Assembly (NCBI GenBank): GCA_020073605.1
Contig: JAIQEW010000011.1
Span: forward strand, 264,099-328,098
Direction: 5' to 3'
DNA from: Terriglobia bacterium
Lineage (GTDB): Bacteria > Acidobacteriota > Terriglobia > Acidiferrales > UBA7541
Length of the DNA: 64,000 bases
The translations under genes and the position numbers were made by a program. Below the pieces are notes generated by a model, which worked only from the letters and a program-made list of their open reading frames with translations, was not told where the DNA came from and did no database searches. This document shows, piece after piece, positions 20,126 to 28,467 of this stretch (its first letter is position 1; every line of letters starts with the position of its first letter).

Positions 20126-20479
20126 GGGGGCGACACGGTTTCGACGGAAGCTGTCGCGGCTCGAAGGCATGCCGGGCCCCACCTGCCCGCAATCGGGTGG
20201 AAATAGACAACTGGCAACTCACAGTTGGCTCTCGCAGCCTAACCAAAAGTAAGCTGCGCGTCTCCCCAGGCGTCACCTACGCGCTTGGGATGAGGCGTCA
20301 CACAGTAGGCTGGCCATCGCGTTTCGGTCCGTAATGCGGCGGCGAGATCATCGGACTAGCCGGCGGCGCGTCTTGCCCGCTCTGAGTTCCGTCGGCGAAA
20401 CCTTCGGAACGGGATAAGCATGTAGTCTTCGAGTTGTAAGGCTTCTCGGACGGGGGTTCAACTCCCCCCGCCTCCACCA
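20126..20479 (+). ncRNA. ssrA: Transfer-messenger RNA (tmRNA)
   Basis: 354 nt. The 5' end GGGGGCGACACGGTTTCGAC is the tmRNA hallmark, and the 3' end has the T-arm (GGGGGTTCAACTCCCCC) and acceptor strand CGCCTCC-A-CCA. The acceptor pairs with GGGGGCG and includes a G:U at the third pair, as in tRNA-Ala. The tag frame ends GNSQLALAA and stops at TAA 20240-20242; the exact resume codon is uncertain (Thr or Gly around 20210-20215). It rescues ribosomes stalled on broken mRNA. The 3' end is repeated at 20839-20862. Confidence 0.96.
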
Positions 20480-20499
20480 TTTCCGACGAAGGAAAGGGT

Positions 20500-20541
20500 G
20501 TCCCGAGCGAAGCCCGCAGTGCGGGCGAGCCGAGGGGCACC
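20500..20541 (+). repeat. Left inverted repeat of the GIY-YIG cassette
   Basis: GTCCCGAGCGA, then the hairpin GCCCGCAGTGCGGGC, then CGAGGGGCACC. The outer parts match the reverse complement of 20786-20810 (GTCCCGAGCGTAG then TCGAGGGGAACC); the hairpin is an extra insert on this side. The two arms face each other across the GIY-YIG frame. Confidence 0.65.
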
Positions 20542-20833
20542 TGGTTCCTTGATGTTCTTCTGCTAAGTCCTCGAGTGTGCGGACCGCTCACTCTACATCG
20601 GAGTCACAGAGGATCCGGCACAGCGAGTGCAGCACCACAATGAAGGCAAGGGCTCCGAATGGACCGCAGCGCGCCGGCCTGTAAGGCTGGTCTGGACCGA
20701 GGAGCACTCAACGCTATCATCGGCGCGCAAGCGAGAAAACCAGTTGAAGCACTGGAGTCGCGCGAAAAAGGCTGCCCTCGTCGGGGGTTCCCCTCGACTA
20801 CGCTCGGGACAAACTCAGGTCAAGAGCACCTGA
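20542..20833 (+). pseudogene. Broken GIY-YIG nuclease (UPF0213-like)
   Basis: From 20576 the frame encodes a GIY-YIG core: CADRSLYIGVTEDPAQRVQH, then a HNEGKGSEWTAARRP segment, then LVWTEE and a RKRENQLKHWSRAKKAALV ending, typical of small single-domain UPF0213 proteins of 80-100 residues. The expected opening (WFLDVLL, 20542-20562) lies in a different frame. A 13-bp run (20563-20575), which includes a TAA in the downstream frame, separates it from CADRS, so the N-terminal strand that carries the first Tyr is disconnected. A GTG at 20627 could start only a fragment lacking YIG. Its role in the element is unknown. Confidence 0.7.
20786..20810 (-). repeat. Right inverted repeat of the GIY-YIG cassette
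   Basis: On the minus strand GTCCCGAGCGTAG followed by TCGAGGGGAACC, the partner of 20500-20541. It overlaps the 3' end of the GIY-YIG frame, so that frame's last residues are encoded by the repeat. Confidence 0.65.
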
Positions 20834-20838
20834 GTTTG

Positions 20839-20862
20839 CAACTCCCCCCGCCTCCACCATTT
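20839..20862 (+). repeat. Duplicate of the tmRNA 3' end (att-like)
   Basis: 24 bp identical to 20459-20482, including the T-arm 3' strand, acceptor strand and CCA of tmRNA. The flanking sequence differs on both sides (TTTG before it instead of GGTT). It has no tRNA-like 5' part. Confidence 0.85.
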
Positions 20863-20942
20863 TTTCGGTCTGGGAAAGTTTAGTCCTGAGCGGGTCCGCG
20901 TATCGCGCGAATCGAAGGGCAACAATCAACGAGCGGCGGAGG

Positions 20943-21335
20943 CTAGGATTTCGCCCGGCGGTTGCGCGGCCGGGCCATTTTTTCGGCCATGAGGAGCAGC
21001 AGTTGGCGGTCGCCGTTTTCAATGCGGCCGAGAAGCTCACCGAAGCGGCCGAGGAGGCGCCGATCCTTCGCCGAGCTCTTGCGCGCAGCGCCCTTCGAGC
21101 CATTCAGGTCGGGAAAGATGGGTTTCTCCGGCGGCTGCTCGGAATCGTGGAACAGTTGATAGAGAGGGATTTCCATGGCGCGTGCGAGCTTCTCCAGCGT
21201 TTGGAGAGTAGGCACGCTGTGACCGTTCTCGATCCGCGAGATGTAGGAGCGCAGGAGACCTGTGCGCTTCTGAACTTCTCCCTGCGAGAGATGCTTCCCC
21301 TCCCGCACGGCTCGCAACCTCTCGGCTAGGCTCAT
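20943..21335 (-). CDS. XRE-family transcriptional regulator
   Basis: 130 residues. The N-terminal helix-turn-helix domain (about 1-62) has LRAVREGKHLSQGEVQKRTG, then LLRSYISRIENGHSVPTLQTL and LEKLARAMEIPLYQLF. A Lys/Arg-rich linker and a helical C-terminal segment (RRLLGRFGELLGRIENGDRQ) follow, possibly for dimer formation. The target is unknown. It lies just beyond the tmRNA cassette; whether it belongs to it is unclear. Confidence 0.9.
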   Translation of the reverse strand: MSLAERLRAVREGKHLSQGEVQKRTGLLRSYISRIENGHSVPTLQTLEKLARAMEIPLYQLFHDSEQPPEKPIFPDLNGSKGAARKSSAKDRRLLGRFGELLGRIENGDRQLLLLMAEKMARPRNRRAKS

Positions 21336-21395
21336 GTGTGATTCGCTCCCGCGCTGCGAAAGGCAACTAACAGCTTCTAGAAGAAACCCCTCCGG

Positions 21396-21770
21396 TCATT
21401 TCAACGGATACAGCTTGAGCCAATCCGGGATTGCCTTGGAAAGGGCCGACGAATCCTCGAAAAACAGGCGGCTGCGCGTCTGGTTGAGCGTTTTCACCTG
21501 AACCGAGCAGGGTTGAAACGGGTACGGGCGGGCGATCGATACAAGCCACTCCTCGTCTTTTGGGGGCTCTCCGATGCAATCGCGAATTGCGTGCTCGATA
21601 TTTCCTCTGGTGTCGGAATCCCAGAAGCCGTCAAAATGCATTTTGAGCCCCATCGGGCAGTAGTGTCCCCGTTGAATGCCTCGGACCAATTCAGGCAATC
21701 GTCTTCCCCTAAAACATGTCGCACCGGGCTTCAACGTGGCTGTGATTGGCAGCACAATAGTCTGTGACAT
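21396..21770 (-). CDS. Small protein of unknown function
   Basis: 124 residues from the ATG at 21770, or 85 residues from an internal ATG at 21653 (MGLKMHFDGFWDSDTRG). The outer ATG lies inside the CRP-like palindrome, which favours the inner start. On the other hand, the extra segment (KPGATCFRGRRLPELVRG) looks like protein. Soluble, no motif recognised; SIARPYPFQPCSVQVKTLNQ and SALSKAIPDWLKLYPLK form the end. Confidence 0.5.
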   Translation of the reverse strand: MSQTIVLPITATLKPGATCFRGRRLPELVRGIQRGHYCPMGLKMHFDGFWDSDTRGNIEHAIRDCIGEPPKDEEWLVSIARPYPFQPCSVQVKTLNQTRSRLFFEDSSALSKAIPDWLKLYPLK

Positions 21771-21780
21771 GGATCACAGA
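21761..21780. promoter_or_regulatory. CRP/FNR-type operator palindrome
   Basis: TCTGTGA-CATGGA-TCACAGA: two perfect 7-bp arms 6 bp apart, an exact match to the CRP consensus TGTGA-N6-TCACA. It sits between the unknown gene at 21396 and the TonB receptor gene. It could control either side; for the receptor the distance (about 375 bp to the start) is long unless the promoter is far upstream. Confidence 0.55.
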
Positions 21781-22154
21781 CTCACTCGCCGGCGGCGCAG
21801 CGTGCCTGGCTTCGCTGAAAGTTTCGTCCTGGGCCCGGCACGACACGGCGAAGGCAGTAGCATCGCGTGGACGGCGCCCTACCAGTAACCCTTTGATTAT
21901 GCTGAGGACAATTCGAAAAACGACGCCGCGAGCACATGCTAGCCTTTTAGGGATCGCGAGTGGTGGTTATGAAGCCTTCTTCCCTCAATCGCCAAGGGCC
22001 CCCTTTGCGCGAATCCCGGGGGAAACTCCGTCCGGAGGGACTGTCGTGTGCGTGCGACCCAGCTCCAAGCAACTTGCGGACAGCTCGTAACTCCCTCAGA
22101 CACACAGTACCTATACGATCCAATCATTTTCGGGCGAATGATTCCCTGCCCAAG
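21781..22154 (+). other. Gap of 374 bp upstream of the TonB receptor gene
   Basis: No gene, RNA gene or recognisable riboswitch is seen; c-di-GMP and cobalamin riboswitch core motifs were looked for and not found. The receptor frame is open through the last 195 bp from 21960, but that part encodes Arg/Pro-rich sequence without signal-peptide character. Only a short CTCCGTCCGGAG hairpin near 22026 stands out. Confidence 0.5.
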
Positions 22155-24167
22155 ATGGCCGCAGGCAGCTTCGCCATTCTCCTCGCGCTTATTGCGCCGC
22201 TCCATGGGAGCGCAGCACAGACGACGCAAACCGATCAGCAGCCTTCCGAGAATCTGAAGCAACTCAGCCTGGAGCAACTCGGGACGGTTGAGGTGACCTC
22301 TGTTTCCAAGGACCCCCAGCAGGTTCAGAAGACGCCCACAGCAATCTTTGTCATCACGCAGGAGGACATCCGGCGTTCCGGAGCCACGAGCATACCGGAG
22401 GCCTTGCGTCTGGCGCCGGGTGTGGAGGTGGCGCGCACGGATGGGAATCATTGGTCCGTCGCGATTCGCGGATTTGCCGGCCAGTTTTCAAAGTCCCTGC
22501 TGGTGTTGATTGACGGCCGGAGCGTCTACACACCGCTCTTTTCCGGAGTGTATTGGGACGCGCAGAACGTGATGCTCGAGGACGTGGAGCGAATCGAGGT
22601 GATCCGCGGGCCGGGCGGCACGATCTGGGGAGCCAACGCGGTCAACGGTGTGATCAACATCATCACGAAGAGTTCAAAGGACACCCACGGCGCCCTGGCC
22701 ACGCTGGGTAGCGGAAGTGTGGACCAAGGAACGGGCGCCTTCCGCTACGGCGGCACGGCAGGGAAAGATTTCAACTATCGCATCTACAGCATGGGTTCAA
22801 TTCGCGGCTCGGAGTTTCACTCCGATGGGGACGGATTCGACCACTTCCGGATGGGGCAGTTGGGGTTCCGGACGGACTGGACGAGCGGCGAGAAGGACTC
22901 CTTCACAGTGCAAGGCGACATCTACCGCGCGGAGAGCGGAGAAAGAACGTTTCTGGCTTCGTTCAATCCCCCTCAGGAGACACAACCGGACGCCAAGTCG
23001 TACCTCTCCGGAGGGAATCTGGTGGCGCGCTGGCAGCATGCGACGGGAGAAGGCACCGACATACAGATCCAAGCGTACTTCGACCGCACCAACCGGCAAG
23101 ACCTTTTGCTGGGTGAGACGCGTGATACGTTCGACGTCGACTTCGTCCAGCATGCGCGCCTGCATGAGAACCACGAGTTGACCTGGGGCCTGGGAGTAAG
23201 GGCGAGCCCGAGCAATTTCATTCAGACGTCCGGGGGCGTGAATTTTCTGCCTGCCAAGCAGACCGACACCATCTACAGCGGCTTCGTGCAGTACGAACTC
23301 CCGATCGTGCGCGACAAGCTCACGCTGACGGCGGGAACCAAGCTGGAGCACAACAACTTCAGCGGCTTTGAATACCAGCCCGGCATACGGCTGCTGTGGA
23401 CGCCGACAAATCGCCAGTCGGTGTGGGCAGCCGTGACGCGGGCCGTCAGGACGCCGTCGCGCGTGGACCAGAACGTTCAGTTCGCCATCTTCGTGACCGA
23501 CTTGCCTCCGCCGGTCTTCTTCGAGATCGTCGGAAATCCGAAGCTGAAGGCGGAGCAGTTGATCGGGTATGAGGCGGGATACCGGACGCAGGTCAGCCGC
23601 AACCTATACGTGGATTTCACCACGTTTTACAACACGTATCGCGACCTGCAGGGCTACGGGCCAATCTCGCTCGTTGAGTCGCCTGACATTATCTCCCTCG
23701 TCCTTCCCTATGCCAACGTGATCGAGGGCAGTACGGTAGGCACGGAAATCGCCCCCGATTGGAAGATCACGCCGTGGTGGCAGGTGCGTGGCTCCTATTC
23801 GTTCCTCCATATGGATCTGAAGGACAAACCGGGATTCACGGATACGGGCAACATACTGGCCTCTTATGAGGGTTCGAGCCCCAGCCATCTCGTGGGTTTC
23901 CAGTCGCTCTTCAATTTGCCGAAACACTTCGAGCTCGATCAATCGTACCGATACGCGAGCGCGCTTCCTGCGCAAGCCGTGGGCTCGTACAGCGCCGTTG
24001 ACGTCCGGCTGGGATGGCATGTCGGACTTGGAGAAGGAGAAGGTCTCGATCTTTCGGTGATCGGTCAGAACCTCTTGCAGCCCTCTCACCAGGAATTTGG
24101 AGGGGATCCCGGACCCCTGGTGGGGATCAAGAGAAGTGTCTACGGAAAAATCACGTGGAGAAGGTGA
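22155..24167 (+). CDS. TonB-dependent outer-membrane receptor
   Basis: 670 residues from MAAGSFAILLALIAPLHGSAAQ, chosen for its signal peptide; there is no strong ribosome-binding site, so the start is tentative. After a short linker comes LKQLSLEQLGTVEVTSVSKD, then the plug domain (about 50-165) with PTAIFVITQEDIRRSGATS, VAIRGFAGQFSKSLLVLIDG and VERIEVIRGPGGTIWGANAV. The rest is a 22-strand type beta barrel. It imports an unknown ligand through the outer membrane with TonB energy. The LSLEQL..VEVTSVSK opening is typical of receptors encoded beside YfiR-like proteins and kinases. It overlaps the next gene by 1 bp (TGATG). Confidence 0.93.
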   Translation: MAAGSFAILLALIAPLHGSAAQTTQTDQQPSENLKQLSLEQLGTVEVTSVSKDPQQVQKTPTAIFVITQEDIRRSGATSIPEALRLAPGVEVARTDGNHWSVAIRGFAGQFSKSLLVLIDGRSVYTPLFSGVYWDAQNVMLEDVERIEVIRGPGGTIWGANAVNGVINIITKSSKDTHGALATLGSGSVDQGTGAFRYGGTAGKDFNYRIYSMGSIRGSEFHSDGDGFDHFRMGQLGFRTDWTSGEKDSFTVQGDIYRAESGERTFLASFNPPQETQPDAKSYLSGGNLVARWQHATGEGTDIQIQAYFDRTNRQDLLLGETRDTFDVDFVQHARLHENHELTWGLGVRASPSNFIQTSGGVNFLPAKQTDTIYSGFVQYELPIVRDKLTLTAGTKLEHNNFSGFEYQPGIRLLWTPTNRQSVWAAVTRAVRTPSRVDQNVQFAIFVTDLPPPVFFEIVGNPKLKAEQLIGYEAGYRTQVSRNLYVDFTTFYNTYRDLQGYGPISLVESPDIISLVLPYANVIEGSTVGTEIAPDWKITPWWQVRGSYSFLHMDLKDKPGFTDTGNILASYEGSSPSHLVGFQSLFNLPKHFELDQSYRYASALPAQAVGSYSAVDVRLGWHVGLGEGEGLDLSVIGQNLLQPSHQEFGGDPGPLVGIKRSVYGKITWRR

Positions 24168-24808
24168 TGCTGACCGCACCTACCACGTCCGTTCGATACG
24201 GAAAGACTTTTCGATACTATTCGCGGTGTCATATTCCCAGGCGGCTCCTTTTTTGTATGGCGGGGCTTGCGGCGATCGTGTCCTGGGTGTTCTTCGCAGG
24301 CCCTTCTCTGCACGCGCAACAACCCAAACCGAGTGAATACCAGGTCAAGGCCGCCTATATCTACAATTTCGGACGTTTCGTCACGTGGCCGGCGAACGCC
24401 ACGGCGGAACAGGATGGCTCCTTTGCCATCTGCGTGCTGGGCAAGGACCCTTTCGGTCCCGTTCTCGATTCAACTCTTGCCGGAGAGTCCCTGGACGGCA
24501 AGCCAGTGGCAATCCGGCGGTTACAGAAGCCGCAAGACGCTCCCGGTTGCCGGATTCTCTTCATCAACTCGACGGAAGAAAATCATCTCCACGAAATTCT
24601 GACCGCGCTCGACGACGAGGCGATATTGACGGTCAGCGACATGCCGGACTTCTCGCGGCGGGGCGGCATGATTCAGTTTGTGCTGGACGGCGAAAGGGTT
24701 CGCTTTGAGGTCAACCTGGCGAGGGCGGAGAACGCCAAACTGACGCTCAGCTCCGAACTGCTCAAAGTGGCCGCTTCGGTGAGAAAAAGCGCCCGTTCTG
24801 GATACTGA
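24167..24808 (+). CDS. YfiR-like periplasmic protein (DUF4154)
   Basis: 213 residues. A basic start is followed by a signal segment (about 27-44, [17 protein letters not shown], cleavage near LHAQQ). The DUF4154 domain comes next: [18 protein letters not shown], then [12 protein letters not shown], the [11 protein letters not shown] strand, [19 protein letters not shown] and [20 protein letters not shown]. YfiR proteins are periplasmic repressors that hold a membrane signalling partner inactive. Here the natural partner is the sensor kinase just downstream. The start codon overlaps the receptor stop, so translation is coupled; GGAGAAGG precedes it. Confidence 0.92.
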   Translation: MLTAPTTSVRYGKTFRYYSRCHIPRRLLFCMAGLAAIVSWVFFAGPSLHAQQPKPSEYQVKAAYIYNFGRFVTWPANATAEQDGSFAICVLGKDPFGPVLDSTLAGESLDGKPVAIRRLQKPQDAPGCRILFINSTEENHLHEILTALDDEAILTVSDMPDFSRRGGMIQFVLDGERVRFEVNLARAENAKLTLSSELLKVAASVRKSARSGY

Positions 24809-24810
24809 CG

Positions 24811-26259
24811 ATGCTGGAAACGCAGGACCATTCGATCTCTCGAAAGCTCACGTGGATGAACATGTTCGTGAGCGGCGCGGCCCTGCTGCTTGCGTGCGCG
24901 GCGTTCATCGGCTACGAGAGGCTCACGTTCCGGGAGACGATGGTCCGAAATCTTTCCACGCAGGCCCAGATCGTCGGTTCGAATAGCGTTTCCGCGCTGG
25001 TGTTCAACGACCCGCAATCCGCGGAAAACACGCTGTCGGCGTTGAAAGCCGCTCCCAATGTTCTGTCCGCCGTGATCTACGGGCCCGACGGCCGGCCGTT
25101 TGCCAGCTACTCGCGCGATCGAGACAGCCAGGTCCCCACGTTGCCGGCGGTCCCAGCGGGCCAGGCGGAAGCTTACTGGATAACCGACAAACAAGTTGTA
25201 CTGGTGCGATCGATCGTTTTCGGAGGCAAGCCGACCGGAACGGTGTACATCCGGTCGGACGTGCAGGAACTCAATCAGCGTCTGAAGCGATACGCCGGAA
25301 TCGCGGGCATCGTGCTGGCGGTGTCTCTTCTGGCGGCGCTGGTCGTCTCATCCATCTTCCGGAGATCGGTCGCCGAGCCCATCGTGCGCCTGGCGGACAT
25401 CGCAAAGAGAGTCTCTCGCGAGAAGAACTACTCGGTCCGCGCCACACCGATCCGCAGCCAAGGCGAGCTGGCCATCTTGATCGATTCCTTCAACGAGATG
25501 CTGGCGCAGATCGACCAAAACGAGAAGGATCTGCGCAAGGCTCACGACGAACTCGAGCAGCGCGTGCAGGAGCGCACGGCCGAGCTCGCAGCCGCGAACA
25601 AGGAGCTGGAAGCGTTCTCCTATTCCGTGTCGCACGACTTGCGCGCGCCGCTCCGGAGCATCGACGGGTTCAGTCAGGCGCTTCTGGAGGACTATGCGGA
25701 CAAGCTCGATCCGGCGGGAAGGGACTGCCTCAAGCGCGTGCGTTCCGCGACTCAGCGAATGTCGCAGCTGATTGACGATCTGCTGAATCTCTCCCGCGTG
25801 ACGCGGGCCGAGATGCGCCGGGAGAAGGTCGATCTTAGCGCCCTGGCCCGTTCCATCACCGAAGAGCTTAGAAAAGGAGACCCGGCCCGCCGCGTGGAAC
25901 TCACGATCAGCGATGGCCTCATGGCCGACGCGGATTCGCGGCTACTGAGAGTCGTAATGGAAAATCTTCTTGGAAACGCGTGGAAATACACGTCAACACA
26001 CGATCACGCCCAGATTGAATTCGGGCAGGCGAAGCACAATGGCCGGCCGGCATATTTCGTGCGCGACGACGGGGCCGGCTTCGATCCGCGCTACGTCGGG
26101 CGCCTTTTCGGGGCGTTCCAGCGGCTTCACGGGGCAACGGAATTTCCCGGAACCGGAATCGGGCTTGCGACGGTGCAGAGAATTATCCATAGGCACGGCG
26201 GGGACGTTTGGGCGGAAGGCGCCGTGGAACATGGCGCCACATTTTACTTTACGCTGTGA
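24811..26259 (+). CDS. Membrane sensor histidine kinase (CHASE8-like, HAMP, HisKA, HATPase)
   Basis: 482 residues. Membrane segment 1 is at about 20-37; a periplasmic sensor of about 115 residues follows with [20 protein letters not shown], the pattern of the CHASE8 domains that pair with YfiR. Membrane segment 2 is at about 162-184. HAMP spans about 186-238, then a coiled coil ([20 protein letters not shown]). HisKA has phospho-acceptor His in [17 protein letters not shown]; HATPase has N box [14 protein letters not shown] and G boxes [10 protein letters not shown] and [12 protein letters not shown]. It should phosphorylate the neighbouring response regulators. Start 2 bp after the YfiR stop. 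Confidence 0.93.
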   Translation: MLETQDHSISRKLTWMNMFVSGAALLLACAAFIGYERLTFRETMVRNLSTQAQIVGSNSVSALVFNDPQSAENTLSALKAAPNVLSAVIYGPDGRPFASYSRDRDSQVPTLPAVPAGQAEAYWITDKQVVLVRSIVFGGKPTGTVYIRSDVQELNQRLKRYAGIAGIVLAVSLLAALVVSSIFRRSVAEPIVRLADIAKRVSREKNYSVRATPIRSQGELAILIDSFNEMLAQIDQNEKDLRKAHDELEQRVQERTAELAAANKELEAFSYSVSHDLRAPLRSIDGFSQALLEDYADKLDPAGRDCLKRVRSATQRMSQLIDDLLNLSRVTRAEMRREKVDLSALARSITEELRKGDPARRVELTISDGLMADADSRLLRVVMENLLGNAWKYTSTHDHAQIEFGQAKHNGRPAYFVRDDGAGFDPRYVGRLFGAFQRLHGATEFPGTGIGLATVQRIIHRHGGDVWAEGAVEHGATFYFTL

Positions 26260-26289
26260 CGAACCAGTCTTCAGGAGAGGGCGAACACA

Positions 26290-26736
26290 ATGGAAAACGG
26301 GGTCATTCTGCTGGTTGAGGACAATCCGGACGACGAAGCGCTGACGCTGCGGGCGCTGCGGAAGAACAACATCAAGAACGAAGTCGTCGTCGCCCGCGAC
26401 GGCGCCGAAGCACTGGATTACCTCTTCGGCACCGGAGCGCACGCCGGACGAGACACGGGTGCGCTGCCCCAAGTCGTCTTGTTGGATTTGAAGCTTCCGA
26501 AAATAGACGGCTTGAATGTCCTGCGGCAGATTCGGGCCGACAAGCGCGCGAAATTGCTTCCCGTGGTGATTTTAACCTCCTCCGTTGAAGAGCAAGACCG
26601 CATGCAGGGCTACGATCTGGGGGCGAACAGTTACGTCCGGAAGCCGGTCGACTTTAATCAGTTTATCGAGGCGGTTCGCCAGCTCGGATTGTACTGGCTG
26701 ATTCTGAATCAGCCCCCGCCGGCAAGGAGAGCGTAG
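26290..26736 (+). CDS. Single-domain response regulator (Rcp1-like)
   Basis: 148 residues, one receiver domain only. The acidic pair is in LLVEDNPDDEALTLRAL, the phospho-acceptor Asp in VVLLDLKLPKIDGL (about residue 62-75), then Thr/Ser in VVILTSSVEEQD and the Lys in ANSYVRKPVDFNQF. There is no output domain, as in phytochrome partners of the Rcp1 type. It probably relays phosphate from the upstream kinase to the hybrid protein. AGGAGAGGG stands before the start. Confidence 0.93.
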   Translation: MENGVILLVEDNPDDEALTLRALRKNNIKNEVVVARDGAEALDYLFGTGAHAGRDTGALPQVVLLDLKLPKIDGLNVLRQIRADKRAKLLPVVILTSSVEEQDRMQGYDLGANSYVRKPVDFNQFIEAVRQLGLYWLILNQPPPARRA

Positions 26737-28302
26737 ATGAGCACAACTCTGCGGTTGCTGATGATCGAGGACTCCGAGGACGACGCCACGCTGCTTCTCC
26801 GCGAGTTGCAGCGCGGAGGCTTCGACGTCTTGCACGAGCGGGTGGACACGGCCGCCGCCATGAGCGAGGCCCTCGCCAGAGAGGAGTGGGACCTCGTCGT
26901 CTCGGACCATTCGATGCCCCACTTCTCGGGCATCGACGCGCTGAATATCTTGAGGGCCAGGAGAGCTGATGTCCCGTTTATTTTCGTGTCAGGGACGATC
27001 GGCGAGGAAACGGCGGTCAGCGCCCTGAAGGGCGGCGCGCAAGACTACCTGATGAAAACCAACCTGAAGCGGTTGGTTCCTGCGATTCAGCGCGAACTCC
27101 GCGAAGCAGCGGAGCGGCGCGAGCGCAAACGGTTGGAGCTACAGGTGCAGCAATTGCAGAAGTTCGAGGCGATCGGGCGGCTCGCCGGAGGCATCGCACA
27201 CGACTTCAACAACGTGGTCGGCGCGATTATGGGATGGGCGGACCTCGGCTACGAAGAAACACAGGCGGACTCCCACAGTCACGATCGTTTTCACAAAATC
27301 CGCGAACAGGCGAACCGGGCCGCGAGGCTCACCTCCCAACTGCTGGCTTTCGCGCGCCGGCAGGTCCTTCAGAAGAAGAAGATCAACATCAACGAGGTCG
27401 TGGAGGAAGGAACGAGCCTCCTCCAGAGAGTGATTGGCGAAAACATCGAAATTCGACGCAACCTTGCCGCCGACCTGCGTGTCGCGCTGGCCGATCCCAC
27501 GCAGATCGACCAGGTGGTCGTGAATCTGTGCCTGAACGCCCGGGATGCCATGCCGAAGGGCGGACGATTGACGATTGAAACCAAGAACGTCGAGATCGGC
27601 GAAGACTTTTGCCGCATCTACACGTACGGCCGGCCCGGCAGCTACGTCCTGCTGACGATATCGGATACGGGCACCGGCATGGACGCCGCCACGGTGGAGC
27701 ACATTTTCGAACCTTTCTTTACCACCAAAGAGGTCGGAAGAGGCACCGGCCTCGGACTCTCCACCGTATACGGAGTCGTGAAGCAGCACGATGGCATGAT
27801 CAACGTGGAAAGCGAGCCGAGCAAAGGGACCACGTTCCGCATCTACCTTCCCGCCCACAGCGGCACGGCGGAGCGGCGCGAGGCCGAGCGCAAGGAATCG
27901 CCTCGCAAGGGCAGCGAGAGGATCCTTCTCGCCGAGGATCACGACGGACTTCGGGAAGCAGCCCAGGAAATGCTGGAGGGCCTTGGATACCATCTGGTCC
28001 TCGCATCGAATGGATTGGAGGCCGTCGAGCGCTTCAAGGCCGACTACAACGGAATCGACATGGTTATTCTGGATGTGGTGATGCCCGGGCTGGACGGTCC
28101 GGAAGCTTACACGCAAATGTGCGAGATTCGGCCCAATCTGGGAGTGCTCTTTACGACCGGCTACACCAGCGAATTGGAGGCTCTGTCGTCGCTGATGCAA
28201 AAGGGCGCGTCAATGCTTCAGAAACCGTATGATTCGAAAAGCCTCAGCCAGATGATTCGGTCCGTGCTCGACCGCGAAACCGCGTCCCACAGAGGCAACT
28301 GA
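26737..28302 (+). CDS. Hybrid histidine kinase, REC-HisKA-HATPase-REC
   Basis: 521 residues, soluble. Receiver 1 (about 5-120) has MIEDSEDDATLLL and VVSDHSMPHFSGID. HisKA has His in LAGGIAHDFNNVVGAIMG (about 155). HATPase has NLCLNARDAMPKGG, SDTGTGMD and FEPFFTTKEVGRGTGLGLS. Receiver 2 (about 395-510) has LLAEDHDGL and VILDVVMPGLDG. There is no membrane or sensor domain, so it acts as a phosphorelay centre, taking phosphate through its first receiver. The start abuts the stop of the response regulator. No DNA-binding or GGDEF output is encoded in the cluster. Confidence 0.93.
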   Translation: MSTTLRLLMIEDSEDDATLLLRELQRGGFDVLHERVDTAAAMSEALAREEWDLVVSDHSMPHFSGIDALNILRARRADVPFIFVSGTIGEETAVSALKGGAQDYLMKTNLKRLVPAIQRELREAAERRERKRLELQVQQLQKFEAIGRLAGGIAHDFNNVVGAIMGWADLGYEETQADSHSHDRFHKIREQANRAARLTSQLLAFARRQVLQKKKININEVVEEGTSLLQRVIGENIEIRRNLAADLRVALADPTQIDQVVVNLCLNARDAMPKGGRLTIETKNVEIGEDFCRIYTYGRPGSYVLLTISDTGTGMDAATVEHIFEPFFTTKEVGRGTGLGLSTVYGVVKQHDGMINVESEPSKGTTFRIYLPAHSGTAERREAERKESPRKGSERILLAEDHDGLREAAQEMLEGLGYHLVLASNGLEAVERFKADYNGIDMVILDVVMPGLDGPEAYTQMCEIRPNLGVLFTTGYTSELEALSSLMQKGASMLQKPYDSKSLSQMIRSVLDRETASHRGN

Positions 28303-28376
28303 TCAAGAAACGATTGCTATCGGGATTCATCCTACATCCAACCTGCAGCTTGCACGGCCTTCGCAGAATTGCCCAC

Positions 28377-28404
28377 TTGCGCTTCGCGCATTCTCAAATA
28401 AGAT
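28377..28404 (+). promoter_or_regulatory. Putative promoter of the M61 peptidase gene
   Basis: TTGCGC (28377-28382) and TAAGAT (28399-28404) with a 16-bp spacer, 63 bp before the chosen start at 28468. Matches are moderate only. Confidence 0.35.
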
Positions 28405-28467
28405 AGTGCGGTGAAAAATTCGTCCATTCGCCACAATCCGCGAGGCGTCGCAACCGAAGGGGGAAGG

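Larger units (their letters stand above)
20459..20862 (+). mobile_element. Small GIY-YIG cassette inserted at the 3' end of ssrA
   Basis: The last 21 bp of tmRNA plus 3 bp beyond are repeated exactly (24 bp, 20459-20482 and 20839-20862) in the same orientation 380 bp apart. Between them lie a pair of imperfect inverted repeats and a broken GIY-YIG nuclease frame. tmRNA genes are known integration targets, and this layout matches an integrated element that restored the RNA 3' end. No integrase is present. Seen directly: the repeats and the ORF. Inferred: mobility. Confidence 0.6.

Noticed and set aside
21781..22154. Riboswitch upstream of the TonB receptor gene
   Set aside because: Core sequences of cobalamin, c-di-GMP and TPP switches were not found and no convincing multi-stem fold was seen by eye.
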